15,370 nucleotides of DNA from an uncultured Litorilinea sp. (GCA_937922105.1 CAKZVN010000055.1:1-15370); one strand, 5' to 3'. Shown: positions 1-7,489, counted from the stretch's first letter. Numbers and translations: made by a program. Notes: generated by a model from the letters alone, not told the origin.

Positions 1-542
1 GTCAAGGTGCAACTGTCGGACGCGCCTGCCCCCAACGTCGGGATGGTGCAGATCAGCCCTTCCACGCTGTCGGTCACCGTCACGTTGGTCAAGGTCACGT
101 TGCCCGTGTTGGTCACCACGTAGGTCCAGGTGACCACGCTGCCGACCGGCACAAACGGCCCTGTCGGGTCGTCGGCGTCGAAGCCGTTGGTCGCCTTCTC
201 AATCACGATGCCGGGCTGCACCCCAAAGTAGTGGCTCGGGTCGCTGTCCGTTACCGTCACCGTAGGCGTAATCACCCCGACCGGTGTGGTGCCGGTCACC
301 AGACCGGTATTGCTATATTGACCAACGGCAGCTACCCCCACCGCGCTACATGCCTGGCTCCCGCCCGGGCCGAGCGTGCCGATGGCACAAACAAAGCCGA
401 CCTTGTCGTCACCCACGGAGACGTTGGTCAGCGTCACGTTGCCTGTGTTGGTCACCACATAGGTCCACGTCACCGTCGAACCCACCGCCACGAACGGCCC
501 CGTGGGCGTGTCGGCATCCTGCCCATTGGTGAACTTCTCGAT
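1..542 (-). repeat. Tandem 113-residue (339-bp) DUF11/DUF7507-type repeats
   Basis: Two consecutive units begin at the IEK codons whose first bases are at 542 and 203, exactly 339 bp apart. Both carry IEK-TNG-DAD-PTGPFV followed by VTWTYVVTNTGNVTLTNV. The second unit is cut by the left edge. DNA similarity is clearly high by eye but the codons have diverged, so this is an old in-frame duplication. More units may follow outside the window. These domains are typical stalk elements of surface proteins. Confidence 0.85.
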
Positions 543-2591
543 AGTGATTTGAGGTGTGGGCGGAATACAGACACTCTTGAGCGGCTCAACGTTGGTTGCG
601 GCAAAAACAGGGCGATGAATCTCGCCGGCGTTGATCAAGTTCTTGACAACGATCGTCCCTTCCAAATTGCCGGAAAGACCCGAAACGTCCGCCCACGGCG
701 CCAACATAGCACCCGCCCAGCGGCGACCATTGGTTTGGATACTGGTGGCTTCATGGAAGTTCCAGATCACTTTGGCGATGTTCGGGCTATACGACGTGAG
801 GAAGTTCCCCATGTTCGTGTTCGTCCAGTTGACGGACGTACCCGAGACATTGATCAAGATGGTGGTAGCGTTGGCAGTGTTCTGGATCTCGATCAGGTTA
901 TTGACCGCTGCATTCTCAAAGACGCTTGCCGCGGTGACATTGAAAATCGCCAGGCCCTGGGCATTCTTGTTCACAACGTCGAACAGCAGTTGCCCGTTGG
1001 CAAGCAGAGTCGGCGCGGGGTTATTGGCGGTAGCGGCAGCCATCCACTGCGAAGCAGCACGCAGATAAGCCGAAATGGCAACATCCGAGATTGTGGGGTC
1101 GTTGATCAAACCACATCCTGCGCCGCCATTGAAATTGATGGTCCGGCTGTTGGTGGAGCCGAAGATGGCTAAGTCGCCCTTGTTGACGTTGAGCGGGGAG
1201 CCGGCCACAATGTTGCCGCCGATGACCACCGTGCGCTCACTGCATGTAGCCGTGTCGTGGGTCGCGAAGTTGGCCGAACCCGACATCGTGAAGTTATTGC
1301 CGATAAAAGTCCGCAGGTCCACCTCGGCAAAACTTTTGAGGTCATCTAGTACGATCAAGTTGTAGGCCGCCATATAGGCATTGGCCTCCGTGATGTCTTG
1401 ATAGCACTGAAGTTCCTCGCTTGGTTTTTTGACGAGACCCGCGTCAATGGTGAGGTTGTTCGGGCCGACAGTTACCGGGCCGGTCACCCCGGTAACCGGG
1501 TCAGCGTCGCTGTCCAGCGCGGAATTGCCCCCCGCACCCTGAATGGTAAACGTGTACGGATAGGGCGGAATAAACTGGACGGTATAGGTGCCTGCCGGGA
1601 CATTGTTAAAGATGTAATACCCGGACGGCGCTGTCTGGGTCGTCCGCACTACCTGATTCGAACTGTCGATCAGCCGCACGGTGACGTTGCCGACGCCTAC
1701 ATCTGCCGGATTGGCCGCGTCGTTCTGGATGCCGTCTCCGTTCAGATCATGCCACACGTAATCACCGATGGAATACAGGGTTGCGCTTCCCAGTTCCTTC
1801 GCCGGTGAATTATGCGCGCCGCCGCCGACAACCGGGCCACAGGCCCCACCCAACGTAGACTTGGCGACGGAGAACTCATAAATCATTTGCCACTCCCAGT
1901 ATTGACCGGGAGTGTCATTGTAATCGTAGGGAGGTGATTGTTGCTTGAAGAGATCGAAATTGACAATGTTGCCCGAGCGGTGCCAACCCGAATTGAGCAG
2001 GTTCCAATACAACGATGTCGCCGCGCTCACAACATTGGGCGACAACGGGGAACTGTAGGTGTCGGCGCTGCGCCCTGATTCGGCAAGCGGATTGGTTACG
2101 TCAATGGTGCTGACGTAATTGTTCTGGCGCTGCCCAGGGGCGGTGGGAGAGCCGGGCTTGAGCGCCACATTCAAGTAATCCAAGAAGACCGTGACGGTGG
2201 TGTTGTTGGTCCTGCTGATCACAAACGAGGCATAGTCGCTGTGTTCCAGCAGGCGGAATTCCCGATTCCCCGACCAGCCGTCCAACTGCATGTAAGCCAC
2301 GTCGTTTGAGGCATAAACGTTGTCGTTATAGGCGCGGTCCACCACATACGCGTAATAACACAACGTATCGCCCGTGTACTGGTAGAGCGAACCCGGCGCC
2401 AGCTGTTGGCCCCCGGCTGTTTCGGACAACGCCAAGTTCTGGACGAACTGGTATTGCGGGTCCAAAAGACCATCCACTACCGGCTCATTCGGAACCACGG
2501 CATAAGCCGGTGTTGCGCCCAGCGCAGCAAACACCACTGCAAGCGTCACCGCGATCAAGATGCCCAGCGAGTGCAGTTTGCGACGAGACAT
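1..2591 (-). CDS. Secreted surface protein with choice-of-anchor A and DUF11-type repeats (3' end outside window)
   Basis: The frame is open from an ATG at 2591 to the left edge (863 codons, no stop), so the C-terminus is missing. An AAGGAG ribosome-binding site at 2600-2605 with an 8-nt spacer fixes the start. Residues 1-31 are a Sec signal peptide (SRRK, hydrophobic core, cleavage after AYA). Residues 32-265 begin with VVDGLLDP and resemble CBM9/DOMON-like extracellular modules (weak). Residues about 272-385 match an SdrD-B-like fold (IGDYVWHDLNGDGIQN, then SGYYIFNNVPAGTYTV). Residues about 395-672 look like a choice-of-anchor A domain (AYNLIVLDDLKSF, VVIGGNIVAG, GRRWAGAMLAPWADV). From 682 on there are 113-residue DUF11/DUF7507-type repeats (TWTYVVTNTGNVTLTNV). 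It is probably an envelope adhesin or scaffold with its anchor beyond the window. The family modules are recognised; ligand and function are not known. It is divergent from rel. Confidence 0.85.
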   Translation of the reverse strand, partial: MSRRKLHSLGILIAVTLAVVFAALGATPAYAVVPNEPVVDGLLDPQYQFVQNLALSETAGGQQLAPGSLYQYTGDTLCYYAYVVDRAYNDNVYASNDVAYMQLDGWSGNREFRLLEHSDYASFVISRTNNTTVTVFLDYLNVALKPGSPTAPGQRQNNYVSTIDVTNPLAESGRSADTYSSPLSPNVVSAATSLYWNLLNSGWHRSGNIVNFDLFKQQSPPYDYNDTPGQYWEWQMIYEFSVAKSTLGGACGPVVGGGAHNSPAKELGSATLYSIGDYVWHDLNGDGIQNDAANPADVGVGNVTVRLIDSSNQVVRTTQTAPSGYYIFNNVPAGTYTVQFIPPYPYTFTIQGAGGNSALDSDADPVTGVTGPVTVGPNNLTIDAGLVKKPSEELQCYQDITEANAYMAAYNLIVLDDLKSFAEVDLRTFIGNNFTMSGSANFATHDTATCSERTVVIGGNIVAGSPLNVNKGDLAIFGSTNSRTINFNGGAGCGLINDPTISDVAISAYLRAASQWMAAATANNPAPTLLANGQLLFDVVNKNAQGLAIFNVTAASVFENAAVNNLIEIQNTANATTILINVSGTSVNWTNTNMGNFLTSYSPNIAKVIWNFHEATSIQTNGRRWAGAMLAPWADVSGLSGNLEGTIVVKNLINAGEIHRPVFAATNVEPLKSVCIPPTPQITIEKFTNGQDADTPTGPFVAVGSTVTWTYVVTNTGNVTLTNVSVGDDKVGFVCAIGTLGPGGSQACSAVGVAAVGQYSNTGLVTGTTPVGVITPTVTVTDSDPSHYFGVQPGIVIEKATNGFDADDPTGPFVPVGSVVTWTYVVTNTGNVTLTNVTVTDSVEGLICTIPTLGAGASDSCTL

Positions 2592-2881
2592 GATTGCGAC
2601 TCCTTGCCCGTGCCGGGCGCTTCTATCAGTGGGGTGTGGAAACCAGTTCCATCGTCCCTTCATGATCCATCAAATGAGGGCCAATTCCGTGGACAGAATG
2701 CGCTGTCAACTCTTGTTAGCAGAAGCACATAGCCGACTTGCAAGATGTAATAGATAGCTTCCCATTCGGCCTTTGCTTTAGACTGCCAGGTGCGTTGTGG
2801 GCAGCATTGCCTTAGGGAGCGGCACAAACCGGACAACGCTTTAGCCCTACTCCCAGTCTATACCCCCTTGGCAAAATCCTA

Positions 2882-2909
2882 GCTGTCAAACGGCTTGCAG
2901 TTTGTCAGC
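2882..2909. repeat. Imperfect inverted repeat GCTGTCAAAC/GTTTGTCAGC
   Basis: The arms at 2882-2891 and 2900-2909 pair at 9 of 10 positions around an 8-nt spacer. The repeat lies 291 bp upstream of the surface-protein start and about 215 bp upstream of the rel -35 box. It could be an operator for a dimeric regulator or a hairpin; nothing in the sequence decides between these. Confidence 0.4.
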
Positions 2910-3123
2910 ATGCATTTGCATCGCCTGTCCGTTACCGGTCGGCAGGGTGTATCACCGACTTATTATCGTCAACAAACCAGGGGAATCTTCCATCCCGTGC
3001 GGCAAGACAAGGGTACAGCACGTTCAATCTGTTGTTCCTGTCGCAACGCTGACAGTTTTCTGCCCGGTTATGACATCCCCTTCGCGCCAACAGACTTACA
3101 CACCTGGAGCACATTTTTCGACA

Positions 3124-3152
3124 TTGCGACAGCGTCCAAGCGACGCTATAAT
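3124..3152 (+). promoter_or_regulatory. Sigma-70-type promoter of rel
   Basis: TTGCGA at 3124-3129 is followed by exactly 17 bp and then a perfect TATAAT at 3147-3152. Transcription would start near 3159, giving a leader of about 110 nt before the ATG at 3272. It is the best promoter in the window and points only toward rel, which suggests strong housekeeping expression. Confidence 0.75.
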
Positions 3153-3228
3153 AGAGGAACCGGCTGCGTTCACTGTCCCAGCAGTGCGCCCTCATGCCGG
3201 GGAGCGCTGTCTGATCATGGTTCTGTTG

Positions 3229-3263
3229 CATCCTTGTACCCAAAAGTACAAGGCCAAAGGATG
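3229..3263 (+). promoter_or_regulatory. Overlapping hairpins in the rel leader next to the ribosome-binding site
   Basis: CCTTGTAC (3232-3239) pairs perfectly with GTACAAGG (3246-3253) around a CCAAAA loop. A second, mutually exclusive pairing joins CATCCTT (3229-3235) to AAGGATG (3257-3263), which covers the AAAGGA ribosome-binding site and the upstream GTG. In the first fold the site serving ATG 3272 is free. The pairings are read directly from the sequence; a regulatory role is inference. Confidence 0.5.
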
Positions 3264-3271
3264 TGCCACCT

Positions 3272-5956
3272 ATGGCGGTCAACGTACCTGACCCGGTCAA
3301 CGTACCCGACTCATCCGGTCTCGATCTGCGCTTGCCGCGCGAGCGACAACACGTGCCCGACGCCCTCTCGCGGAACGGGGATAGCGCCGACAGCCTCTCC
3401 TCGACACCTCTGTCCGCGCTGGACGACCCGGATTTCGAGGACGATGCCCTTGCGGATCTGCCCTATGCCGACGGCATCTTCGGCGCCAAAGACTTCGCCG
3501 ATCTCAAGCTCCAAGAGGAGACCGACCCGGACGACGGACTACCTGTTCCCACCGAGCTGGCGCCGGAAGAAGAGGATGACCGTATCGCACCCGACGTGGA
3601 CGCGCCCCCCATGCCCGACGAACCGGTAGGGCGTCTGGGGTTCATCCCCGATATCCCCGCGGAATCCCTCCCCACAACCGATTATCCCGACTTGCGCGCC
3701 GCGCTCGACCGGCTGGCCCCCTTGCCCCTCGCAGGCCGGACCGGCCCAATTCCCATCGCACCGCGCCCTGGGGAACTCCATGCCCTGGACTTGCTGCTCC
3801 ATCGCCTCCCGGCCTCCTACGGCCCTGCGGAGCGCGACCTGCTTTTGCGCGCCTACGTCGTCGCCAGCCATGCGCACCGCTTGCAGACGCGCGAAAGCGG
3901 CGAACCTTACGTGTTACACCCCATCGCGGTCGCCGTCATCCTCGCCGACCTGCGCATGGACCCCGACACCTTAGCCGCAGGGCTGCTCCACGATGTCGCT
4001 GAAGACTCGGAGTACGACCAAGCCTACCTGCAGGAAACCTTCGGCCCGTCCATTGCCGGGTTGGTGGACGGCGTCACCAAACTCAAGCGCATTAACGAAC
4101 TGAGCAACGCCCAACAAGGCATCGCCGACGCCAAGGCCGAATCCCTGCGCAAAATGTTTCTCGCTATGGTGGACGACGTGCGCGTGGTCATCATCAAACT
4201 GGCTGACCGCCTGCACAACATGCGCACCCTGGGCAGCCAGAAAAAACACAAACAAAAGCGCATTGCCCGCGAGACGCTGGACATCTTCGCCCCGCTGGCG
4301 AATCGCTTGGGGATCTGGCAGATCAAGTGGGAACTGGAGGACCTGAGCTTCCGCTATCTGGAACCCAACACCTACCGCGAGCTGGCGCGCGCCATGCAAC
4401 AAAAGCGCGATGAGCGCGAAAAATGGGTCGCGCGCATCAAACGCGAACTGGAAACCGAGCTACGCAAAGCCGGCATCAACGCCGAAGTCTCCGGCAGGCC
4501 CAAACACATCTACAGCATTTATCGCAAGATGAAGCGCAAGGATGTGGACTTCGACCAAATCTACGACAAGCACGGCTTCCGCATCATCGTCGAAACCACT
4601 GCCGAATGTTATGCGGCGCTGGGCGTCGTCCACGCCAACTATCGCCCCATTCCGGGCGAATTCGACGATTACATCGCCGTGCCCAAAGACAACATGTATC
4701 GCAGCCTGCACACCGCGGTGCTGAGCAAACGCAGCGGGCGGCCCATGGAGATCCAAATCCGCACGCGCGAGATGCACGAAGTCGCCGAGCGCGGCATTGC
4801 CGCCCATTGGCAATACAAAGAGCAGCGCAAACACGACGACAAATTCCAAGAAAAGATCGCCTGGCTGCGCCAACTCATGGAGTGGCGCACCGACGTTGCC
4901 GATGCGCGCGAGTTCGTAGACGGCATGAAGACCGACGTCTTCCACGACCGGGTCTATGTCTTCACGCCCCAGGGGGATGTCATTGACTTGCCTGCCGGCT
5001 CCACGCCCATTGACTTTGCCTACGCCATCCACACCGAGTTGGGCCATCGCTGCCGTGGGGCCAACATCAAAGGCCGGTTGGTGCCGCTGGATTACAAGCT
5101 ACAAAACGGGGACCAGGTCACCATCATCGCGGCCAAACGCGGCGGGCCGAGTCGCGACTGGCTCAACCCCAACCTGGAGTACGTCGCCACCCAGCGCGCC
5201 CGCTCCAAAATCCGCAACTGGCTGCGCAAACAGGGCCGCGAAGAGAACATTGCCCGCGGCCGCCAAATCCTGGAAAAAGAGATGAAACGTTTGGCCATCA
5301 CCGACAGCTTCGAGGCTATGGCTAAACTCTTCAACTATGAAAAGTTGGACGACTTCCTGGCTGCAATCGGCTATGGGGACATCAACTCCCAACAGTTGGC
5401 GACGCGTGTCATGGAAGCCGAGCGCCGCGAACAAGAGCGCCGCCGGCTGGAAGAACAGTCGCTCACCGGCGCGCTCTCGCCGAGTCGCGCCGTAGATACC
5501 GCGGGCGGTTTCAGCGTCCAGGGCGTGGATCGCTTGCTCACGCACTTGGGCCGCTGTTGCAACCCCGTACCGGGGGACCCCATCGTCGGCTACGTGACGC
5601 GCGGGCGGGGCCTTACCGTCCACCGCATCAACTGCCCCAACGTCGCCGGCATCCTGCGCAAAGGCCAAGCCAGCCGGCTGATGGACCTGCAGTGGGCGTC
5701 TCAGCCCACCGAGACCTTCCCGGTGCGCATCCAAGTCAGCGCCTATGACCGGGCCGGCCTGATGCGCGACTTCTCGGCCCTCGTCGCCGACGAACACATC
5801 AACATGGTGGCGGTGGAAGCCGTCAGCGGTCAGAAGGACAACCTGGCGATCATCAACGCCACGCTGGAGATCCAAAACGCCGCCCAACTGACGCGCATCC
5901 TCACCAAGATTGACCGCCTGCCCAATGTCGTGGACGCACGCCGGCGCTTGAATTAG
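3272..5956 (+). CDS. rel: Bifunctional (p)ppGpp synthetase/hydrolase, long RSH protein
   Basis: This is the stringent-response enzyme, which makes (p)ppGpp from ATP and GDP/GTP and hydrolyses it. The protein has 894 residues from ATG 3272 (AAAGGA upstream); a GTG at 3263 would add three. The order is the standard long RSH layout. The HD hydrolase has H200, LHPIAV and the H240-D241/E244-D245 cluster HDVAED. The synthetase spans about 395-515, with YSIYRKM, EFDDYIAVPKDN at about 463 and YRSLHTAV. TGS spans about 560-620, followed by a helical region. The Cys/His module spans about 749-792 (GRCCNP, HRINCPNV), and ACT about 816-893. Both catalytic centres look intact, so it should be bifunctional. 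It is about 150 residues longer than typical Rel because of an acidic, low-complexity N-terminus (about 1-165). It is monocistronic, with its own promoter. Its TAG stop lies at the edge of an IS remnant. Confidence 0.96.
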   Translation: MAVNVPDPVNVPDSSGLDLRLPRERQHVPDALSRNGDSADSLSSTPLSALDDPDFEDDALADLPYADGIFGAKDFADLKLQEETDPDDGLPVPTELAPEEEDDRIAPDVDAPPMPDEPVGRLGFIPDIPAESLPTTDYPDLRAALDRLAPLPLAGRTGPIPIAPRPGELHALDLLLHRLPASYGPAERDLLLRAYVVASHAHRLQTRESGEPYVLHPIAVAVILADLRMDPDTLAAGLLHDVAEDSEYDQAYLQETFGPSIAGLVDGVTKLKRINELSNAQQGIADAKAESLRKMFLAMVDDVRVVIIKLADRLHNMRTLGSQKKHKQKRIARETLDIFAPLANRLGIWQIKWELEDLSFRYLEPNTYRELARAMQQKRDEREKWVARIKRELETELRKAGINAEVSGRPKHIYSIYRKMKRKDVDFDQIYDKHGFRIIVETTAECYAALGVVHANYRPIPGEFDDYIAVPKDNMYRSLHTAVLSKRSGRPMEIQIRTREMHEVAERGIAAHWQYKEQRKHDDKFQEKIAWLRQLMEWRTDVADAREFVDGMKTDVFHDRVYVFTPQGDVIDLPAGSTPIDFAYAIHTELGHRCRGANIKGRLVPLDYKLQNGDQVTIIAAKRGGPSRDWLNPNLEYVATQRARSKIRNWLRKQGREENIARGRQILEKEMKRLAITDSFEAMAKLFNYEKLDDFLAAIGYGDINSQQLATRVMEAERREQERRRLEEQSLTGALSPSRAVDTAGGFSVQGVDRLLTHLGRCCNPVPGDPIVGYVTRGRGLTVHRINCPNVAGILRKGQASRLMDLQWASQPTETFPVRIQVSAYDRAGLMRDFSALVADEHINMVAVEAVSGQKDNLAIINATLEIQNAAQLTRILTKIDRLPNVVDARRRLN
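3277..3310 (+). repeat. 18-bp in-frame direct repeat at the rel N-terminus
   Basis: GGTCAACGTACCTGAC at 3277-3292 recurs with one change at 3295-3310. It encodes VNVPD twice, six codons apart. It looks like a small slippage duplication in a part of the protein under weak constraint. Confidence 0.7.
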
Positions 5957-5959
5957 AGG

Positions 5960-6472
5960 AACGACGCAACTTACGTCCGTCCTGCGTCTTGGGTTCTTAC
6001 GGTTGCGCTGGTGGGGCGCAATCAGGTCAATCTGCCGCTCGGTCAGCAAGCGCTGGCGAGTGGGTCTGCGGCATAGGCTTTGTCCCCAATCAGCCGTTGG
6101 GGGTCTCGTCAAGGAGGGCAGCATCGAGGGTGGGTTCGACAAGAGTGACACCTCATGCAGTGAAGCACTGAACGTGGATAGGGCGAGAGGAAGACCGGTG
6201 CCGTCTGTCACTGCCATGATCTTTATACCCTTGCCCCGCTTGGTCTTGCCCACCCCGTCGCCCTCTTTTTTTACGATGACAAAGGCGCCGGCGCTGAAAC
6301 ACTCGGTTAAGTCCAACTTACCACGTTCCTGTAAGTCGTGCACCAGTGCCCGCAGGATGCACACAATGCCGTTGAGAATCTCCCGGTCATCCCGCCGGGG
6401 CCGTCCACGTTTGCTGGTCCGTTGCGGCAACTGTGGGGCGACCACCGCCCATTGTTCGTCCGTTAAGTGCAT
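5960..6472 (-). pseudogene. IS5-family transposase remnant, frameshifted and internally deleted
   Basis: The start is intact (MHLTDEQWAVVAPQLPQ, then KRGRPRRDDREILNGIVCIL), typical of the IS5-family N-terminal domain. After CILR at about 6351 the frame jumps straight to ALVHDLQERGKLDL, so an estimated 40 codons are missing in frame. VGKTKRGKG and the GLPLA segment follow. Reading the three minus frames together recovers TLVEPTLDAALLDE, PQRLIGDKAYAADPL, RQIDLIAPHQRNRKN and KTQDGRKLRR. This implies at least four frameshifts, near 6147, 6102, 6055 and 5990. The segment FSAGAF has lost the first catalytic Asp expected in IDG(S/T)F. The last ~60 codons, with the catalytic Glu region, are absent. 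It cannot be active. The frame stays open into rel antisense, but that part is not transposase. Confidence 0.88.
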
Positions 6473-6508
6473 GGTTCAACCATCTTGCAGAGATTGAACC
6501 GCACTTAC

Positions 6509-6523
6509 CTATCTTTGAGATAG
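6509..6523. repeat. Subterminal palindrome of the IS right end
   Basis: CTATCT at 6509-6514 and AGATAG at 6518-6523 form a perfect 6-bp stem with a TTG loop, four bases inside the outer end of the element's transposase-start side. It is probably part of the original terminal repeat and transposase binding site. No matching copy remains at the left end. Confidence 0.6.
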
Positions 6524-6541
6524 CCTCTAATCACATTGCCC

Positions 6542-7375
6542 TCACCCCACGCGCAGCAGATAGCCCTCCCCGCGCACGGTGAGCAAATAGACCGGCGCCG
6601 AGGGGTCCGGCTCGATGCGTTCGCGCAGCCAGCGGATGTGCACGTCGAGCGTGCGCGTGTCTTCCAGGTACGAAGTCTCCCACACGTCTGCCATGAGCCG
6701 GCGACGGCTGACCACCTGCCCGGCGTTGAGCAAGAGAGTATGCAAGAGCGCGCATTGTTTGGGCGTCATGTGGTGGCGCCCATTGGGGGTGATCACCGTG
6801 CGCGTCGCGGTGTTGAGACGAATGGGGCCGCGCTGGACGATATGACCTGCGGCTTCGGCTTGGGCACTCGCCAGCGCAGCGTAGACCTGCGCCGCAATCA
6901 GCGGTACGGAGAGCACCCCATCAAACCCAAACGGCGTGGCGGGTGGCTGCGCAGCGACCGCATAGATCAGCGCGGTAGGCAGCCGGTAACGGATCATCTC
7001 GCAAAAACGGATGCGGCTGCTGTTGTTCGCATCCACCTCCACCAGCACAACGCGCGGGGGCATGAGACGCAGCGCAGCCAGCGCTGCCTTTTGGCTGGTC
7101 ACCGCCAACACCAACGGCGCGCTCTCCTCGTCTGCGGCGTTCGTGTCCGGCCCGTTGCCGCCTGCCGTGGGCCAGCCCTCCAACAGCGCTGCCAGCGCGT
7201 TCACCGTGGAAGGACGCCCTACGAACAGCACGGGCGAGCGCGTCACAGCGGCGCTGCTCGCGTGCGGCGGCAACGCCCCTGCTTGGTAGCGGTGGAGAAT
7301 CGGTTGGCGGGCAGTAGGCGATTGGCCGACCGGCCCGTGGGCTTGGGTAGTGTTGTGTTCCGGCTGGGTCACCAT
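6542..7375 (-). CDS. OmpR-type winged-helix regulator with a degenerate receiver domain
   Basis: The protein has 277 residues from ATG 7375, chosen because AAGG lies 6 nt upstream and a good promoter sits just before it; the longer open frame would run into the next gene. Residues about 185-277 are a clear Trans_reg_C winged helix (MTPKQCALL, VVSRRRLMADVW, DTRTLDVHIRWLRERIEPD, TVRGEGYLL), a DNA-binding domain. Residues 48-170 have the size and pattern of a receiver but not its chemistry. The acidic pair after strand 1 is replaced in PVLFVGRPS, and the phospho-acceptor position after strand 3 is E113 (VVLVEVD). The first 47 residues look disordered. It probably acts without a histidine kinase; none is adjacent. 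It is downstream of the giant exoprotein gene on the same strand but has its own promoter. Target genes are not known. Confidence 0.88.
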   Translation of the reverse strand: MVTQPEHNTTQAHGPVGQSPTARQPILHRYQAGALPPHASSAAVTRSPVLFVGRPSTVNALAALLEGWPTAGGNGPDTNAADEESAPLVLAVTSQKAALAALRLMPPRVVLVEVDANNSSRIRFCEMIRYRLPTALIYAVAAQPPATPFGFDGVLSVPLIAAQVYAALASAQAEAAGHIVQRGPIRLNTATRTVITPNGRHHMTPKQCALLHTLLLNAGQVVSRRRLMADVWETSYLEDTRTLDVHIRWLRERIEPDPSAPVYLLTVRGEGYLLRVG

Positions 7376-7413
7376 CGCAGACCTTGTGCGCTGTACGAGG
7401 CTACCGTCCCCGT

Positions 7414-7443
7414 AGTATAGCGCGCGTACCCCCGGAACACCAA
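7414..7443 (-). promoter_or_regulatory. Promoter of the winged-helix regulator gene
   Basis: On the minus strand TTGGTG (7443-7438), an 18-bp spacer and TATACT (7419-7414) give a good sigma-70 match. The start point would be near 7407, about 30 nt before ATG 7375. The -35 box directly abuts the upstream gene's terminator hairpin. Confidence 0.6.
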
Positions 7444-7489
7444 GCATATCGGCGCGCCGGCCCCTGCCGGAACCGGCGCGCCGATGTGC
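7444..7489 (-). terminator. Strong hairpin after the giant exoprotein gene
   Basis: ATCGGCGCGCCGG (7448-7460) is perfectly complementary to CCGGCGCGCCGAT (7473-7485). Four further pairs, one of them G-T, extend the stem to 17 bp with a 12-nt loop. It starts 2 bp after the stop at 7492. No T-run follows, so it may act as a factor-assisted terminator or an mRNA 3'-end stabiliser. Confidence 0.65.

Larger units (their letters stand above)
2592..3271. other. Divergent intergenic region between the surface-protein gene and rel
   Basis: No convincing gene is seen here: the frames that are open are short or Arg/Pro/Cys-rich and lack start signals. Visible elements are a small GCCCG-TGC-CGGGC hairpin at 2606-2618 next to the surface-protein ribosome-binding site, a minus-strand TTGACA at 2704-2709 without a good -10 partner, an imperfect inverted repeat at 2882-2909, the rel promoter at 3124-3152 and the rel leader hairpins at 3229-3263. 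The promoter for the minus-strand gene was not found with confidence. Confidence 0.7.
5956..6527 (-). mobile_element. Decayed IS5-family insertion sequence remnant (about 572 bp)
   Basis: The stretch holds a broken IS5-type DDE transposase on the minus strand. The outer bases are GAGG at 5956-5959 and the complementary CCTC at 6524-6527, each flanked by TA (5954-5955 and 6528-6529), which would fit a 2-bp target duplication. The right end also carries a subterminal palindrome. The left end is abnormal: transposase homology runs to about 5961, so most of that end is deleted and the true left boundary is uncertain by a few bases. The element fills the gap between the convergent ends of rel and the winged-helix regulator gene, and at 572 bp is roughly half the usual length. 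Confidence 0.75.

Noticed and set aside
231..1172. Plus-strand open frame opposite the left surface-protein gene
   Set aside because: Arg/His-rich antisense translation without a domain; the minus strand encodes the choice-of-anchor A and DUF11-type modules in one uninterrupted frame.
2704..2709. TTGACA on the minus strand as the promoter of the surface-protein gene
   Set aside because: The hexamer is perfect, but the sequence 17 bp downstream (AATTGG) is a poor -10, so it is not reported as a promoter.
2895..3629. Plus-strand open frame crossing from the intergenic region into rel
   Set aside because: It overlaps the rel start in another frame, is rich in Cys/Arg/Pro/Ser and has no ribosome-binding site; the rel promoter lies inside it.
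5099..5955. Minus-strand open frame continuing from the transposase start into rel
   Set aside because: Transposase similarity stops at about 5961. Beyond it the frame is simply the antisense of rel, which has clear RSH domains.
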